Source: G036327475 sp036327475
GTDB taxonomy: Bacteria > Pseudomonadota > Gammaproteobacteria > Enterobacterales > Enterobacteriaceae
Reading direction: 5' to 3'
Length of the DNA stretch: 64,000 nt
NCBI RefSeq assembly: GCF_036327475.1
Contig: NZ_CP132913.1
Span: forward strand, 1,612,001-1,676,000
Part shown: piece by piece, positions 40,652-51,039 of the stretch
How positions within the stretch are numbered: the first letter of the stretch is position 1
Layout: each line of letters begins with the position of its first letter
Notes under the pieces: generated by a model
The model's input: the letters and a program-made list of their open reading frames with translations, nothing else
The model's database searches: none
Told to the model about the DNA's origin: nothing
Program-made: the position numbers and the translations under genes

Positions 40652-40795
40652 ATGAAACGCACTTTCCAACCGTCCGTATTAAAACGCAATCGTACACACG
40701 GTTTCCGTGCTCGTATGGCAACGAAGAACGGTCGTCAAGTTTTAGCACGTCGCCGTGCAAAAGGCCGTACACGCCTGACTGTATTTTCCAAGTAA
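40652..40795 (+). CDS. rpmH: 50S ribosomal protein L34
   Basis: Small basic ribosomal protein of 47 residues. The sequence MKRTFQPSVLKRNRTHGFRA continues with RMATKNGRQVLARRRAKGR and ends LTVFSK. The family usually ends LTVSK, so one extra Phe codon is present, in frame. It opens the plus-strand rpmH-rnpA-yidD-yidC-mnmE group. Too short for many gene callers but unmistakable. Confidence 0.98.
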   Translation: MKRTFQPSVLKRNRTHGFRARMATKNGRQVLARRRAKGRTRLTVFSK

Positions 40796-40812
40796 GAAAG
40801 CTTGCCCACCGG

Positions 40813-41172
40813 GTGGTTAAACTCGCATTTCCCCGGGAGTTACGGTTGTTAACTCCCAGTCATTTTACTTTCGTCTTCCAGCAGCCTCAACGGGCCGGCA
40901 CGCCGCATGTCACTATCCTCGGCCGCCTGAACACGCTGGGGCATCCCCGCATCGGTCTCACGGTCGCTAAAAAACATGTAAAGCGGGCCCATGAACGAAA
41001 CCGGATCAAGCGCCTGACGCGCGAAAGTTTCCGGCTACATCAGCACGCCCTGCCCGCCATGGATTTTGTGGTCATCACCAAGAAAGGCGTGGCCGATCTG
41101 GATAACCATGCCGTGACGGAAGCGTTAGAAAAATTATGGCGCCGCCATTGTCGCCAGTCCCAAAGCTGCTGA
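40813..41172 (+). CDS. rnpA: Ribonuclease P protein component
   Basis: Protein cofactor of RNase P, which trims tRNA 5' leaders. It starts with GTG (VVKLAFPRELRLLTPSHF), as in E. coli. 119 residues. The RNR motif HERNRIKRLTRESFRLHQ, which binds the P RNA, is intact, as is GLTVAKKHVKRA. The 3' end overlaps yidD by 37 bases in another frame, the ancestral arrangement. Confidence 0.97.
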   Translation: MVKLAFPRELRLLTPSHFTFVFQQPQRAGTPHVTILGRLNTLGHPRIGLTVAKKHVKRAHERNRIKRLTRESFRLHQHALPAMDFVVITKKGVADLDNHAVTEALEKLWRRHCRQSQSC

Positions 41173-41393
41173 TCGGGTTGATACGCGGTTATCAGCTCGT
41201 GATCAGCCCGTTGCTAGGGCTTCATTGCCGATTTCATCCCACTTGTTCGCAGTATGGAATTGAGGTGATGCGCAGGTTTGGTATGTTAAAAGGCGGTTGG
41301 TTGACATTAAAACGCGTATTAAAATGCCACCCTTTAAACCCAGGTGGCGAAGATCCCGTGCCGCCAAAAACCTTTGACAACAGAGAACATTAA
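41136..41393 (+). CDS. yidD: Membrane protein insertion efficiency factor YidD
   Basis: Small membrane-associated protein thought to help YidC-dependent insertion. 85 residues opening MAPPLSPVPKLLIGLIRGYQ. The family signature FHPTCSQYGIEVMRRFG with its conserved cysteine and LKCHPLNPGGEDPVP are intact. It overlaps rnpA by 37 bases and stops two bases before yidC. Confidence 0.96.
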   Translation: MAPPLSPVPKLLIGLIRGYQLVISPLLGLHCRFHPTCSQYGIEVMRRFGMLKGGWLTLKRVLKCHPLNPGGEDPVPPKTFDNREH

Positions 41394-41395
41394 CA

Positions 41396-43063
41396 ATGGA
41401 TTCGCAACGCAATCTTCTTGTCATTGCTCTGCTGTTCGTGTCTTTCATGATCTGGCAGGCCTGGCAGACGGAACATGCTCTCAAGCCTACCGCCCAGACT
41501 ACGCAACAGAACGCGAACACCACAGCGGTAGACTCGGACAGCCAGATCGTGCCGACCAGCGGACAGGGCCAGCTAATTACGGTGAAAACCGACGTACTAT
41601 CGCTGAAAATCAATACCCGCGGCGGTGACATTGAACAGGCTTTCCTGCTGTCCTATCCTGATAAACTGGGTTCGCCGCAACCTTTCCATTTGCTGGAAAC
41701 CTCCGCTGAGTTCATCTATCACGCACAAAGCGGTCTGACTGGCAAAAACGGTCCGGATAACCCCACCAACAGCGAACGCCCACTGTATACCACCAACCAG
41801 GACATCTATGTTCTGGCGGATAACCAGAGCAAATTGCGCGTGCCGCTGACCTACACCGCGCCAGACGGCGCGGTGTACACCAAGACATTCATCTTGAAAC
41901 GCGGCGATTTTGCGTTAAACGTCCATTACGATATCAATAACGCCAGCGCGAAACCGCTTGAGTTGACGTTGTTCGGTCAACTAAAACAATCCATTGATTT
42001 GCCCAAGGCGCGCGATACCGGCAACAGCAACTTTGCGTTACACACTTACCGTGGCGCGGCGTATTCTACTGCCAACGACAAATATCATAAGTACAGCTTC
42101 AAAGATATCAAAAGCGAGAATCTCTCCGTCAGCACCGAGGGGGGCTGGGTCGCCATGTTGCAGCAGTATTTCGCCACTGCCTGGGTGCCTTTCACCCAAG
42201 GCAAAAACACTTTTTATACCACGGACCAGGGTAACGGCCAGGCGGCTATCGGCTTCAAATCCACCCCTGTCACCGTCGCGGCCAGCGGCCAAAGCGAGCT
42301 GAAAGCCACGCTGTGGCTCGGCCCGGAAATCCAGGACAAAATGGCGACCATCGCCCCACACCTGGATTTGGTGGTTGATTACGGCTGGCTATGGTTTATT
42401 TCCCAGCCACTGTTCAAGCTGTTGAAATTTATCCACGGCTATATCGGCAACTGGGGCTTTTCCATTATTATCATTACTTTTATCCTTCGCGGCATCATGT
42501 ACCCGCTGACCAAGGCGCAGTACACATCGATGGCCAAGATGCACATGCTGCAGCCGAAACTGGCGGCGATGCGTGAGCGCCTGGGTGACGATAAACAGCG
42601 TCAAAGCCAGGAAATGATGGCGCTGTACAAGGCGGAAAAGGTTAATCCACTTGGCGGCTGTCTGCCGCTGGTGATTCAGATGCCGATCTTCCTGGCGCTG
42701 TATTACATGTTGTCAGGCTCGATCGAATTGCGTCATGCTCCGTTCGCCCTGTGGATCCATGACCTTTCGGCCAAGGATCCCTACTACATCCTACCGGTAC
42801 TAATGGGCATTACCATATTCTTCATCCAGAAGATGTCGCCCACCACCGTCACTGACCCGATGCAGCAGAAGATCATGACCTTTACACCGGTGATTTTCAC
42901 CGTGTTCTTCCTGTGGTTTCCGTCAGGTCTGGTGTTGTACTATATCGTCAGCAACCTGGTGACCATTATCCAGCAGCAGCTTATTTATCACGGCCTGGAA
43001 AAGCGCGGCCTGCACAGCAGGAATAAAAAACCAAATAACGGTGCACGCATCAGACGGTTATAA
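41396..43063 (+). CDS. yidC: Membrane protein insertase YidC
   Basis: Inner-membrane insertase, acting alone or with SecYEG; in E. coli a classic substrate is the ATP synthase c subunit (atpE), which is broken in this genome. 555 residues, slightly longer than the E. coli 548. N-terminal anchor RNLLVIALLFVSFMIWQAW, periplasmic beta-supersandwich (about residues 50-320), then the five-helix core with ITFILRGIMYPLTKAQYTSM, containing the conserved Arg, and NPLGGCLPLVIQMPIFLALY. C-terminal basic tail. Intact. Confidence 0.98.
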   Translation: MDSQRNLLVIALLFVSFMIWQAWQTEHALKPTAQTTQQNANTTAVDSDSQIVPTSGQGQLITVKTDVLSLKINTRGGDIEQAFLLSYPDKLGSPQPFHLLETSAEFIYHAQSGLTGKNGPDNPTNSERPLYTTNQDIYVLADNQSKLRVPLTYTAPDGAVYTKTFILKRGDFALNVHYDINNASAKPLELTLFGQLKQSIDLPKARDTGNSNFALHTYRGAAYSTANDKYHKYSFKDIKSENLSVSTEGGWVAMLQQYFATAWVPFTQGKNTFYTTDQGNGQAAIGFKSTPVTVAASGQSELKATLWLGPEIQDKMATIAPHLDLVVDYGWLWFISQPLFKLLKFIHGYIGNWGFSIIIITFILRGIMYPLTKAQYTSMAKMHMLQPKLAAMRERLGDDKQRQSQEMMALYKAEKVNPLGGCLPLVIQMPIFLALYYMLSGSIELRHAPFALWIHDLSAKDPYYILPVLMGITIFFIQKMSPTTVTDPMQQKIMTFTPVIFTVFFLWFPSGLVLYYIVSNLVTIIQQQLIYHGLEKRGLHSRNKKPNNGARIRRL

Positions 43064-43117
43064 CCATGACTGTCCTAATTTTTCGATCACGCCCCACGGC
43101 GCTAAGCGAGCGTTTCA

Positions 43118-44482
43118 ATGAGCCAGACGGATACTATCACAGCCATTGCCACCCCGCCCGGACGCGGCGGTGTCGGCATTCTGCGCGTCTCGGGCTCCCT
43201 GGCCGCTACGGTGGCCCACACACTGCTAGGTAAGTTACCGCGGGCGCGTCAGGCGGAATACCTACCCTTTCGCGCTGATGGCGGCGCTACGCTTGATCAG
43301 GGCATTGCCCTGTTCTTCCCTGGCCCCCATTCCTTTACAGGTGAAGATGTCCTGGAACTGCAAGGGCATGGCGGCCCGGTCATCTTGGATCTGTTGCTGC
43401 AGCGTATCCTATCACTGCCCGGTGTGCGCATTGCCCGCCCTGGCGAGTTTTCCGAGCGCGCCTTTCTCAATGACAAACTGGACCTCGCTCAGGCAGAAGC
43501 GATTGCCGACCTCATTGACGCTAGCTCTGAGCAAGCCGCCCGCTCAGCTATTAATTCGCTACAGGGCGCGTTTTCCGGGCGAATTCATGAATTAATGGAG
43601 GCACTCACTAACCTGCGCATCTACGTCGAAGCGGCTATCGACTTTCCTGATGAAGAAATCGATTTCCTCTCTGACGGCAAAATTGAAGCCAGCCTGAACG
43701 ACGTCATCGCCAGTCTTGATGGAGTACGCATCAAAGCGCGCCAGGGTAACCTGCTGCGCGAAGGCATGAAAGTCGTGATTGCCGGTAAGCCGAACGCAGG
43801 TAAATCAAGCCTACTAAACGCGCTTGTGGGGCGCGAGGCCGCCATCGTCACTGCCATTGCGGGCACGACGCGCGACGTGCTGCGTGAACATATCCACCTG
43901 GACGGTATGCCGCTGCATATTGTCGATACCGCTGGCCTACGAGACGCTGGCGACGAGGTAGAGCGGATTGGCATTGATCGTGCCTGGCGTGAAATTGAAC
44001 AGGCCGACCATGTGCTACTGATGGTGGACGGCGCCGTCACCCCACTTAATGACTCGAATATGCTTTGGCCGGCATTTATCGCTCGTTTGCCTTCCGGTAT
44101 GCCGGTTACGGTAGTGCGTAATAAAGCCGACCTCACCGGCGAAAGCGTCGCCATAAGTGATGTGAGCGGTCACTTACTTATTACCCTTTCCGCCAAGTCT
44201 GGTATGGGCGTAGATCTGCTGCGTAACCATTTGAAACAGAGCATGGGTCTTACAGACAGCACCGAGGGGTTTTTGTTGGCTCGTCGACGCCATCTGGATG
44301 CGCTAGAAACCGCCGCCATGCATTTGCAGCAGGGAAAAGAACGGTTGGTAAGCGCTTACGCAGGAGAACTGCTGGCAGAAGAGTTACGACTAGCGCAACA
44401 GGCGCTGAGTGAAATTATCGGTGAATTCAGCTCCGACGATCTGCTCGGCAGGATTTTTTCCAGTTTCTGTATCGGAAAATAA
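43118..44482 (+). CDS. mnmE: tRNA modification GTPase MnmE
   Basis: With MnmG it makes the 5-carboxymethylaminomethyl modification at wobble uridines of tRNAs. 454 residues, the normal length. N-terminal folate-binding domain (IATPPGRGGVGILRVSG), GTPase motifs GKPNAGKSSLLNAL (G1), TTRD and DTAGLRD (G3) and NKAD (G4), and the essential C-terminal FCIGK. 54 bases separate it from yidC. It is the last intact gene before a 10-kb decayed region. Confidence 0.98.
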   Translation: MSQTDTITAIATPPGRGGVGILRVSGSLAATVAHTLLGKLPRARQAEYLPFRADGGATLDQGIALFFPGPHSFTGEDVLELQGHGGPVILDLLLQRILSLPGVRIARPGEFSERAFLNDKLDLAQAEAIADLIDASSEQAARSAINSLQGAFSGRIHELMEALTNLRIYVEAAIDFPDEEIDFLSDGKIEASLNDVIASLDGVRIKARQGNLLREGMKVVIAGKPNAGKSSLLNALVGREAAIVTAIAGTTRDVLREHIHLDGMPLHIVDTAGLRDAGDEVERIGIDRAWREIEQADHVLLMVDGAVTPLNDSNMLWPAFIARLPSGMPVTVVRNKADLTGESVAISDVSGHLLITLSAKSGMGVDLLRNHLKQSMGLTDSTEGFLLARRRHLDALETAAMHLQQGKERLVSAYAGELLAEELRLAQQALSEIIGEFSSDDLLGRIFSSFCIGK

Positions 44483-44875
44483 ATCTAGTTAGTAGTGTCC
44501 ACTTCCTTTCTCTTGCCCTTGAGATTCACGGTTTCGGTTGAGTGCCAACCCAAACCGATATTCGGGCGCCTCATTATGGCGCCGAAAAGCTATCATCCCT
44601 GCCGAGATATCTTAATAATCCGTACGAGCAAAAATGGCCGCTTATTGGGTCCAAAATGCTGCCGCGCAGCAGCAAACACCCATTTTGGAGCCAGCGCGCC
44701 CGTAGGCGTCGCTCTGCCCTGGTCTAGTAAAATTCAGCCTGTTATTCGGCCCTGCGACGGAACACAATGAGGCGCAGCGGTCAATTTGGAGGCGGTGGCT
44801 TTCGTCCGCTCCGGTGCTTGTGAAACCTGCATGAAAGCAACAAGGCACCCTTTAATCAATTCAACAAAAGAGACC
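44483..44875. other. Unassigned interval after mnmE
   Basis: In E. coli tnaCAB follows mnmE; I find no trace of it. Short frames only, no recognisable motif or terminator. Confidence 0.4.
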
Positions 44876-46434
44876 TCATGACAAATAAGCGCGTGCTATC
44901 ATCACGAGAGCGAAGAGTAATCAGCTGTGCGGAGAAGGATCGCCGGTCCGTTCCTGGCTTAGCGACCCCGGGCGGCTGACAGCGGCGCGGCGACTCAGCG
45001 GCCAGAACAAGATGTGTTTCGGGCTTTAATCAGCGGCCGGGAGTTTGAAAAGCGCGAATTATGCTTATCGGCGGTCAATTAGCCTGATGGCGGTGTACTG
45101 ATCCTGGTCACTGGCGCTAGCGGCGTAGGAAAAGCCACCTCGCCACTTTGTTGCACCGCTACGCCGGTGAAAACAACGTGATCCCCGCAGAGCGAGGCTA
45201 GTTGAGTTCAATTGCGCCGACTAGAAATTATTGTCCAGTGCGCTATTCGGTTATGTGAGGGGCCCTTTGCAGGCGCGGACAAAGAGAAAACCGGTCTGCT
45301 GGATGAAGCAGACAAAGGCTTTTCTTTCTCGACGAAGTTCACTGCCTATCCGCTGAAAACCAGGAAAAACTTTTCCTGTTTATGAATAAAGGCTACTTTA
45401 TCGCTCGGGTGATAAGCGCCAAGCTTGTCGCGCCCATGTGCGTTTTCTTTTCGCCACCACCGAAAACAGCGAAAATATTTTGCCTACGACGTTCTACCGC
45501 CGTATCCAAGTGATTACCCTCGTCCTAATCACGCCCTTTGGTGAGAAACTGGCGCTGGTATCCACCTTTTCCAAGCTGAAGCGCAGCGATTCGCCATTTG
45601 ATTACTTCCCCTGAACGGGGAAATATCGGTGAACTCAAAACCGCATCAAAGTTTTGCGCGCTTCCGCTTATATGTAGGGACGTAGGGACAAAAGAACGGC
45701 ATGCGTCTTGTGTAATCCGCTGGCGCGAGATGATAGCGAAAACGTCATTTTCATTGGGACGAGAACACCTTCCGGCATTACTGTTTACACCGACAAGATC
45801 GGTGGCGCGAGAAACCCTACTAGAAAACTTTTGCCGATGATCCGATAATGTCCCGCTATTCGTTCGCAAGCTAGATGAGCATTATCTCGCAACTCTGGGC
45901 GGAAGCGGCCGCTGGGCGGCTCTACCAGCGAGCTGAGCGGTTTACGTATGGATTAATGATGGAAAGGCCGTATTCTATTGTCTGCAATAGTGCTTGCATA
46001 ACACTGTTTCTTCCGCTTCTATCGAGCATCTCACCATGGTGACGGAATACATTCTCCTGCACGCTTGTTTGCTGGCTAGTGAAACCTTTCGTTGCTGCAC
46101 ACCGGCGCTTGCCGGAAACATCGGCGCCCCTGCAGCATCCCTTGCTGAGTACTGTTTTTGCCATCAAGTCGAGTAGGAGCCGCTTATCCAAAGCACTATC
46201 GTGGCTCACGGACTCACCACTGCCTCCGACATTACTGGAATGCGAATAATTTGCTAGGGGTTTTTATCTCAAAGTGTTTGATATGCCCCGTTCGTCGATA
46301 TGGTGACTTTGTAGGCATGGGCTCGCTCGAGGATATTGACGCCGAAATTAAACTGCATATCCAGAGCAAATTGATCATCTCCTGTATTTTGGTGGGGTGT
46401 CAAAGCAGCTATAGGAAATCGCCAGGCGTTATGT
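44876..46434 (+). pseudogene. Sigma-54-dependent PRD activator remnant (LevR type)
   Basis: AAA+ activator of the LevR/DgaR type that controls mannose-family PTS operons through sigma-54, phospho-regulated by PTS domains. LTGxTGVGK-like Walker A residues appear as LVTGASGVGKATS (about 45106-45145), then GPFAGADKEKTGLLDEAD (about 45262-45315) is the GAFTGA loop region that contacts sigma-54, here changed to GPFAGA. A LDEVHxLSAENQEKLFLFMN stretch follows in frames at about 45325-45390. AHGLTTASDI (about 46205-46235) belongs to the C-terminal EIIA-like or PRD part. Many frameshifts. The dead PTS genes downstream are its natural target. Confidence 0.78.
45674..45689. repeat. 8-bp tandem duplication in the PRD activator remnant
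   Basis: GTAGGGAC occurs twice in a row. Confidence 0.85.
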
Positions 46435-46860
46435 AAATGATGAAATGATGTCGTAAAATGAACATGACGATCTAAAATGTGGAGGCTGGCAAAAGCGAAA
46501 GGTTAATCATTACCACTTATGAAATTGAATGCTAACGCCATCTCTATATCAATATCAGTATGATAAGCCTGACCAATTGTGGAAAATTATTGCTCAACCA
46601 TGATGTTCGCCGACAGACAGGCCGCTTATTGTCAAATACCACTTTACCATGACCACAACGGAATTCATAATGACATATGAGCTCATAGAGACCTGGGTCA
46701 CTATTGACCATTCCTTGCTAGTGTTAAACGCCCAACGAGATAGTATACAGGTTTCTGGCGATGCCTAAACATTAACTCTAACTCACTAATAATATTGTAA
46801 AATTTGGCACGCCTTTGTATTATCACTCACACAACTTAGCTTTAACTTCATCTTGAGAGA
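46435..46860. other. A+T-rich interval between activator and dehydrogenase remnants
   Basis: No coding signal. It probably held the sigma-54 promoter of the PTS operon; I could not find a convincing GG-N10-GC element. Confidence 0.4.
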
Positions 46861-46865
46861 ATGCA

Positions 46866-47650
46866 ATGGCGTCGAAGAAGTGGATAGATCTGAATCAGCG
46901 GTGGTTATTCCATCTGGAGTTCCGGAATTGGCTCACATATTGTCAATCACCTGCTGGAGAATAATGCCAAGGTGATTGTTGCAAATATCCAAATACCGAG
47001 CTCCGCTTCCCGCGCGGCCTGAATGGATTACCGCTTGTGCGATGTTACTGATCGTACTGCATTCAAACAGTGTGTTAATGACGTATATCGCCAGTATCAA
47101 CGTATCTATAGACTGATGAACAACGCGATGGTTAAACCGCGCCCGACTGTTGATCGACTATTATAGCAAAACGCCGCAATACGAGTTAAGCGACGACGAT
47201 TTTTATTTTATGGTGAGATGAACCAAAAGAGACCTTTTATTTGCACTCAAGAAGTCACTCGCATCATGATCCGCAAAAACAGGTCGCAGTGGTACAAATT
47301 CTCTTCGAGGCCGGCATTGAGAGCGAAAGAAAACAGAGTTGTTATTCCTCAACCAAAGTCGCTGTACATAGTTTACCCTATCCCGGATGAAAGAGCTTGG
47401 TACATTTTGTATTCGGGCCGTGGGCGTTGCGCACGGCATCAATGAACCGACACTGATTGTGAGGGATGCCAGGCGCCGTGAAGCCGTGACATAAAGGTCA
47501 CCAATATTGATGAAGATTGCAACCAAAAAATCCTCCTCGGCCGTCAGGGAAAGTTTGATGAAATCGCCAATTTGGTAATCTAGCTATTGTCCGACAGGTC
47601 AAATTATATTACATGTATCACAATAAACATCACAGGAGAAAAATCTCGCG
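46866..47650 (+). pseudogene. SDR dehydrogenase remnant (sorbitol-6-phosphate dehydrogenase like)
   Basis: Short-chain dehydrogenase. MASKKWIDLNQR opens it, then GSHIVNHLLENNAKVIVAN (about 46922-46985) from the Rossmann unit, CDVTDRTAFKQCVNDVY (about 47037-47090), and YRLMNNAMVKPRP in place of NNAG. GRQGKFDEIANLV with LLSDRSNYIT (about 47540-47615) is the C-terminal end typical of SorD/sorbitol-6-phosphate dehydrogenases. The catalytic YxxxK is not found intact and frames change several times. Confidence 0.72.
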
Positions 47651-47779
47651 ACTACATTTTCCGTTTCTGGTAGGAAATTTTATGTAAACGTTGTCCAATG
47701 GTTATTCGTTATTTCAGATGGCCGTTTCGGCAACTAAGTGTTAATAACTGCGAAATAATCCTAGGTAAGATAGAGAATA

Positions 47780-48096
47780 TTTATTGCTTGTTATTAGTGC
47801 CGAGTATGGCGCTAGAGCAGCTTATGGAAGAGATAGTAAGGTATTAAAACTGACCCCTACGCACAATATCATTTTATCGATATTTACGCCGGTACGCTGT
47901 CTAACGTGGCAGCGGTGCTTGCTAAACAAAAAAAGGTTTTCCGGTGATGTGCGGCATGAATTTACAAATGCTGATTGAAGCCGAGATGTATCGTAATGAA
48001 CTGAGTATAGAAGAACTCATCAATCGCATTCTTGAAGTGGGCGGCGTAAGTATTAAAAACGTGACATCTATAGCCAACGTGAATAGATACGAATAA
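47780..48096 (+). pseudogene. Mannose-family PTS EIIA component remnant
   Basis: GTLSNVAAVLAKQKK with FPVMCGMNLQMLIEAEMYRN and ELSIEELINRILEVGGVSIK (about 47890-48060) matches the second half of mannose-family EIIA proteins (GGSPFNVA...VISGVNLPMLLE). The N-terminal part with the phospho-histidine is missing. A frame break lies at about 47945. Confidence 0.65.
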
Positions 48097-48107
48097 TATT
48101 AAACTGT

Positions 48108-48540
48108 TACGAGTTGATTTTCGCCTAATTCATTGTCAGGTTATTACGAAGTGGCGAAATATGGCCGTTACTAAGTGGAGGACAAATTATATCAAGACCC
48201 CTGTTGGCCAATATCTATGTGATGTCGCCACCTGGCGTCGATGTTCATGTCATGGACGAAGAGCAATTCGTTAACGCCTCTCAAGAGAGACGCTTACACA
48301 GCAATAACGTACTGGCGTTATTAAATCCATTGGTAACGTCAGACATTTGATGTCATGGAATATTGTATTGTAAGTTCCTATTGGTGGAATCGGTGGCAGT
48401 GTCAATCTGCGCGGCGTGGTGAATAGAATATCCATTGATGATCAGGATTTACAGGATCTCACATTTATTCAGTCTCAGGGAACCGCCGCTTCTTTTTAGT
48501 CACAACAGATGAAGTCAAATTAACGTTGATAAAGCCATAA
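48108..48540 (+). pseudogene. Mannose-family PTS EIIB component remnant
   Basis: FRLIHCQVITKWRNMAV (about 48118-48165) corresponds to the EIIB active-site start DDRLIHGQVTTVW, with the phospho-accepting His still visible. PPGVDVHVMDEEQFVNA (about 48233-48285), IGGIGGSVNLRGVVN and ISIDDQDLQDLTFIQSQG (about 48378-48480) complete the domain order. Several frameshifts. Confidence 0.72.
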
Positions 48541-48579
48541 CACGTCTGTCTGGAGGGCTGATTTGTAGGAAGTCGCGAT

Positions 48580-49128
48580 TTTTACCGGGTTCTGGTACTG
48601 GATTTGTAGAGCTGACGTAGGTTATGCCATTATCCACACCATCCGACAGCCATTACTCGCCTAAGTACTGATTTGCTTGATAATGGATGACTCATGCGTG
48701 CGGTAATCATTTGTGCGGCCATACAGATCTTGTAGCGGCGGCAGACTCCAACTTGCCTGCCGATGATTACCCGGCCGTCATTATCACTATTACCACTCGC
48801 CTTAAACACCGACCTTTCGCCGACGCTGGCCATTGCCATGCGGTACCGGTCTGGATTATGGGCGTATTTCTTGATCAATTCAGAAAAACCGTCAACGCCG
48901 TTTCTTTACGTCAAAGACAGCATCAATGCCTTTCTAAACAGAATATACCGGAATGGCTGATTCATGGGTTCAGCGTTGCAGGGAGTCTGCTCCCTGCGCT
49001 CGGCTTTGTCTTGACCATTTTCGTTATCGGTAACAGAGCATTACTACCGTGGTTTGTCATTAGCTATGGTGCAGCGCGGCGATTTTTGTCTCAGCGCCGT
49101 ATTACTTATTTCTTATTATCAAAATAAG
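48580..49128 (+). pseudogene. Mannose-family PTS EIIC component remnant
   Basis: Sugar-channel membrane subunit. VPVWIMGVFLDQFRKTVNAV (about 48840-48900) matches AVPIGLLGTLIWFMRMTVNAVF, and HGFSVAGSLLPALGFVLTI with FVIGNRALLPWFVI (about 48963-49065) matches the late helices (LAVAGGMLPALGFALLL). At least two frameshifts and a missing N-terminal half. Confidence 0.75.
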
Positions 49129-49151
49129 AAATAAGCGTTAGGATTTAACCC

Positions 49152-49791
49152 ATGCACCCTAAAGAGATAACAGAAAAGATATAAAGAATAGCTGGCTCAA
49201 CACGTCTATTTTGCTTATCCTGCGAAGCTTACTCAGAAAAGGAGGATTTGAAGCTTGCCATCAAACGCCATTCGATGTTTTACAATACTGAAGCCGTGTT
49301 TAGTGCGCCGATTAACGGCATCGTCATCGCGATGGAAGAACAGAAAGCGAAAGGCGTAGACATTGATAATAACACCATTACCGACACAAAACAAAATTGA
49401 TGGGATCGATGGCTAGAATTGGCAACTCAATTGACTGGGCGACGCGCTGAAAGCCAATCATCTTCAGTCTAGCGGTAAGGTTTCTGCTAATGGAAGTATT
49501 CTTGGCGCCTCTTTCTTGCTTCTGCCGATTATTCAGATTGTTGTTGGTCGTAGACTGGCGGCTTACGGCTCGTATGCTCATTACCGATGCCAGCACCCTT
49601 AGTCTGTTTACTTAGTTTGTTTATGATAAGTGCGTTGTCATAGATCTACGTGAAGCTCAGCGCATCGCTGCAATTCAGTTTTGGCGCGTTAAACCCTTCT
49701 TTCTGCAACAAGTGATCGACAACATTATTCCTGGTATTTTTGCGCTGCTGGTCATGTTCGGCATCTACTGGTGGATAGTAAAACGCAACTA
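49152..49791 (+). pseudogene. Mannose-family PTS EIID component remnant
   Basis: KEDLKLAIKRHSMFYNTEAVF with SAPINGIVIAMEEQKAKGVD (about 49240-49365) is the typical EIID segment KEDLKKALKRHLEFFNTNPYF. KIGLMGSMARIGNS-like residues follow across a frame change (about 49380-49430). The C-terminal helix appears as FLRCWSCSASTGG in a shifted frame. Order A-B-C-D confirms the operon type. Confidence 0.75.
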
Positions 49792-50385
49792 AATTTCTGG
49801 GGATTACTGGAAATATTTCGTTTATAGAGAACAATGACGCTCTGGATGCACACGTAAATCAATGCAAAGACTATGGGTCACAGAAAAGGGTATCAGCGCA
49901 AGTGCATCCTGGTGGCCGCTGCCCTTTCGCCGGCGAAAGGGCAGCGCGCTGATCATGGAAAATAACGCAAGCGAGTCTTACCACGACGGCGGTGGGGTGG
50001 ATAACCTCCGCCATATCGTGCGTTCCCTTGCCCGTTTCGAATTTCCACAACGAAATAACTATAACGAGTGGCTGACAATGGCTTACTCGTTTCAGGCGTG
50101 CGTTATCCGTCATCATCAGAAGCGGTGTCAGCGCACGGAAACCATCGCTCATTGCTAAATTTGCTATCGGATTTATATGCCAACTCGAGCAAAATCGATA
50201 CCAGCTTTTCGTTTTCGCCTATCCTGTGAAAACAGCGTGACGGAAAATGGGATTTTCCAGCCTTATTTAAATGCACCAGGTGCTGTATTTTCGCTTTCAC
50301 TTGAATGTAGAATAAAAGTATTTTTAGATAGTTAGCGAAAAAAAGCTGTGACCGCGCTCGCAACACGCTCGGGAACAGAACAACA
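49792..50385. other. Unassigned interval with a large palindrome
   Basis: Frames of up to 98 codons but no recognisable protein. Contains the perfect 30-base palindrome at 49917-49946. May be an eroded gene of the same carbohydrate operon. Confidence 0.35.
49917..49946. repeat. Perfect 30-base palindrome
   Basis: CGCTGCCCTTTCGCC is followed with no loop by its exact reverse complement. No U-run follows, and it is not at a gene end that I can recognise, so a terminator is unlikely. Confidence 0.95.
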
Positions 50386-51020
50386 TAGCGCTGGACGCCC
50401 TGAGTCGCCGTGAAAAATCATCGAAATCTTATAGCAACATACGCTATCTAGAAAAGGCTGCGCGTTGCGATCCTATGGCTGGGTCATGCTTAATCAACAA
50501 TTCGTCCTTGACAAGCCACTGCGCAAAGGACACATCAACCCCGACATCAAACTGCGCATCGACGCCAAAGAGGTGGAATATGTTCGTGACGATCAGGCGT
50601 GAATTATCGATTCCGGGTCCACAATTTGGTGGTGATAACCAGCGCGCTGAATATCGCCTACGAGCTGGCGGACTACGAACAGTTGGATGTCACGGTGCTG
50701 GGCGGCAGCGTGCGCCTGAACTCCTACTCACTGTATACTTGGCCGCGGAGCAGCAATTTTATCGTTTCAACACACTACTTCTCGGCTTCGATCTGCAAGC
50801 CGGCATCACCACTCCACGCCGGTGAGGCAAGTCCGAATCGAGTCATGTGTGAAGGCGCGCATGAAACATCGTCCCGGAGGACGCCAGTAAATTTGGCTGC
50901 AAGAGTTTTTGTCTTATTCGCCCGCCATTGGCATTCAGCGACTGATTACCGACACTCGAATCCCGATGATTACCGGCAAGTGCTGACCACTATTGGCAGA
51001 GGTCATTATCGCCGGTGATT
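50386..51020 (+). pseudogene. agaR: DeoR-family regulator AgaR remnant
   Basis: Repressor of amino-sugar (N-acetylgalactosamine) genes. GWVMLNQQFVLDKPLRKGHI (about 50475-50535), IIDSGSTI (about 50600), TSALNIAYELADYEQLDV with VLGGSVRLNSYSLY (about 50637-50735), FDLQAGITTP (about 50788) and LITDTRIP (about 50945-50970) follow AgaR/DeoR order. Most of the helix-turn-helix domain is deleted; at least five frame breaks. Confidence 0.75.
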
Positions 51021-51039
51021 AGCCCCCATCGACCCACAG

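Noticed and set aside
49917..49946. Palindrome as terminator or transposon end
   Set aside because: No U-run, no second copy in the window and no transposase nearby.
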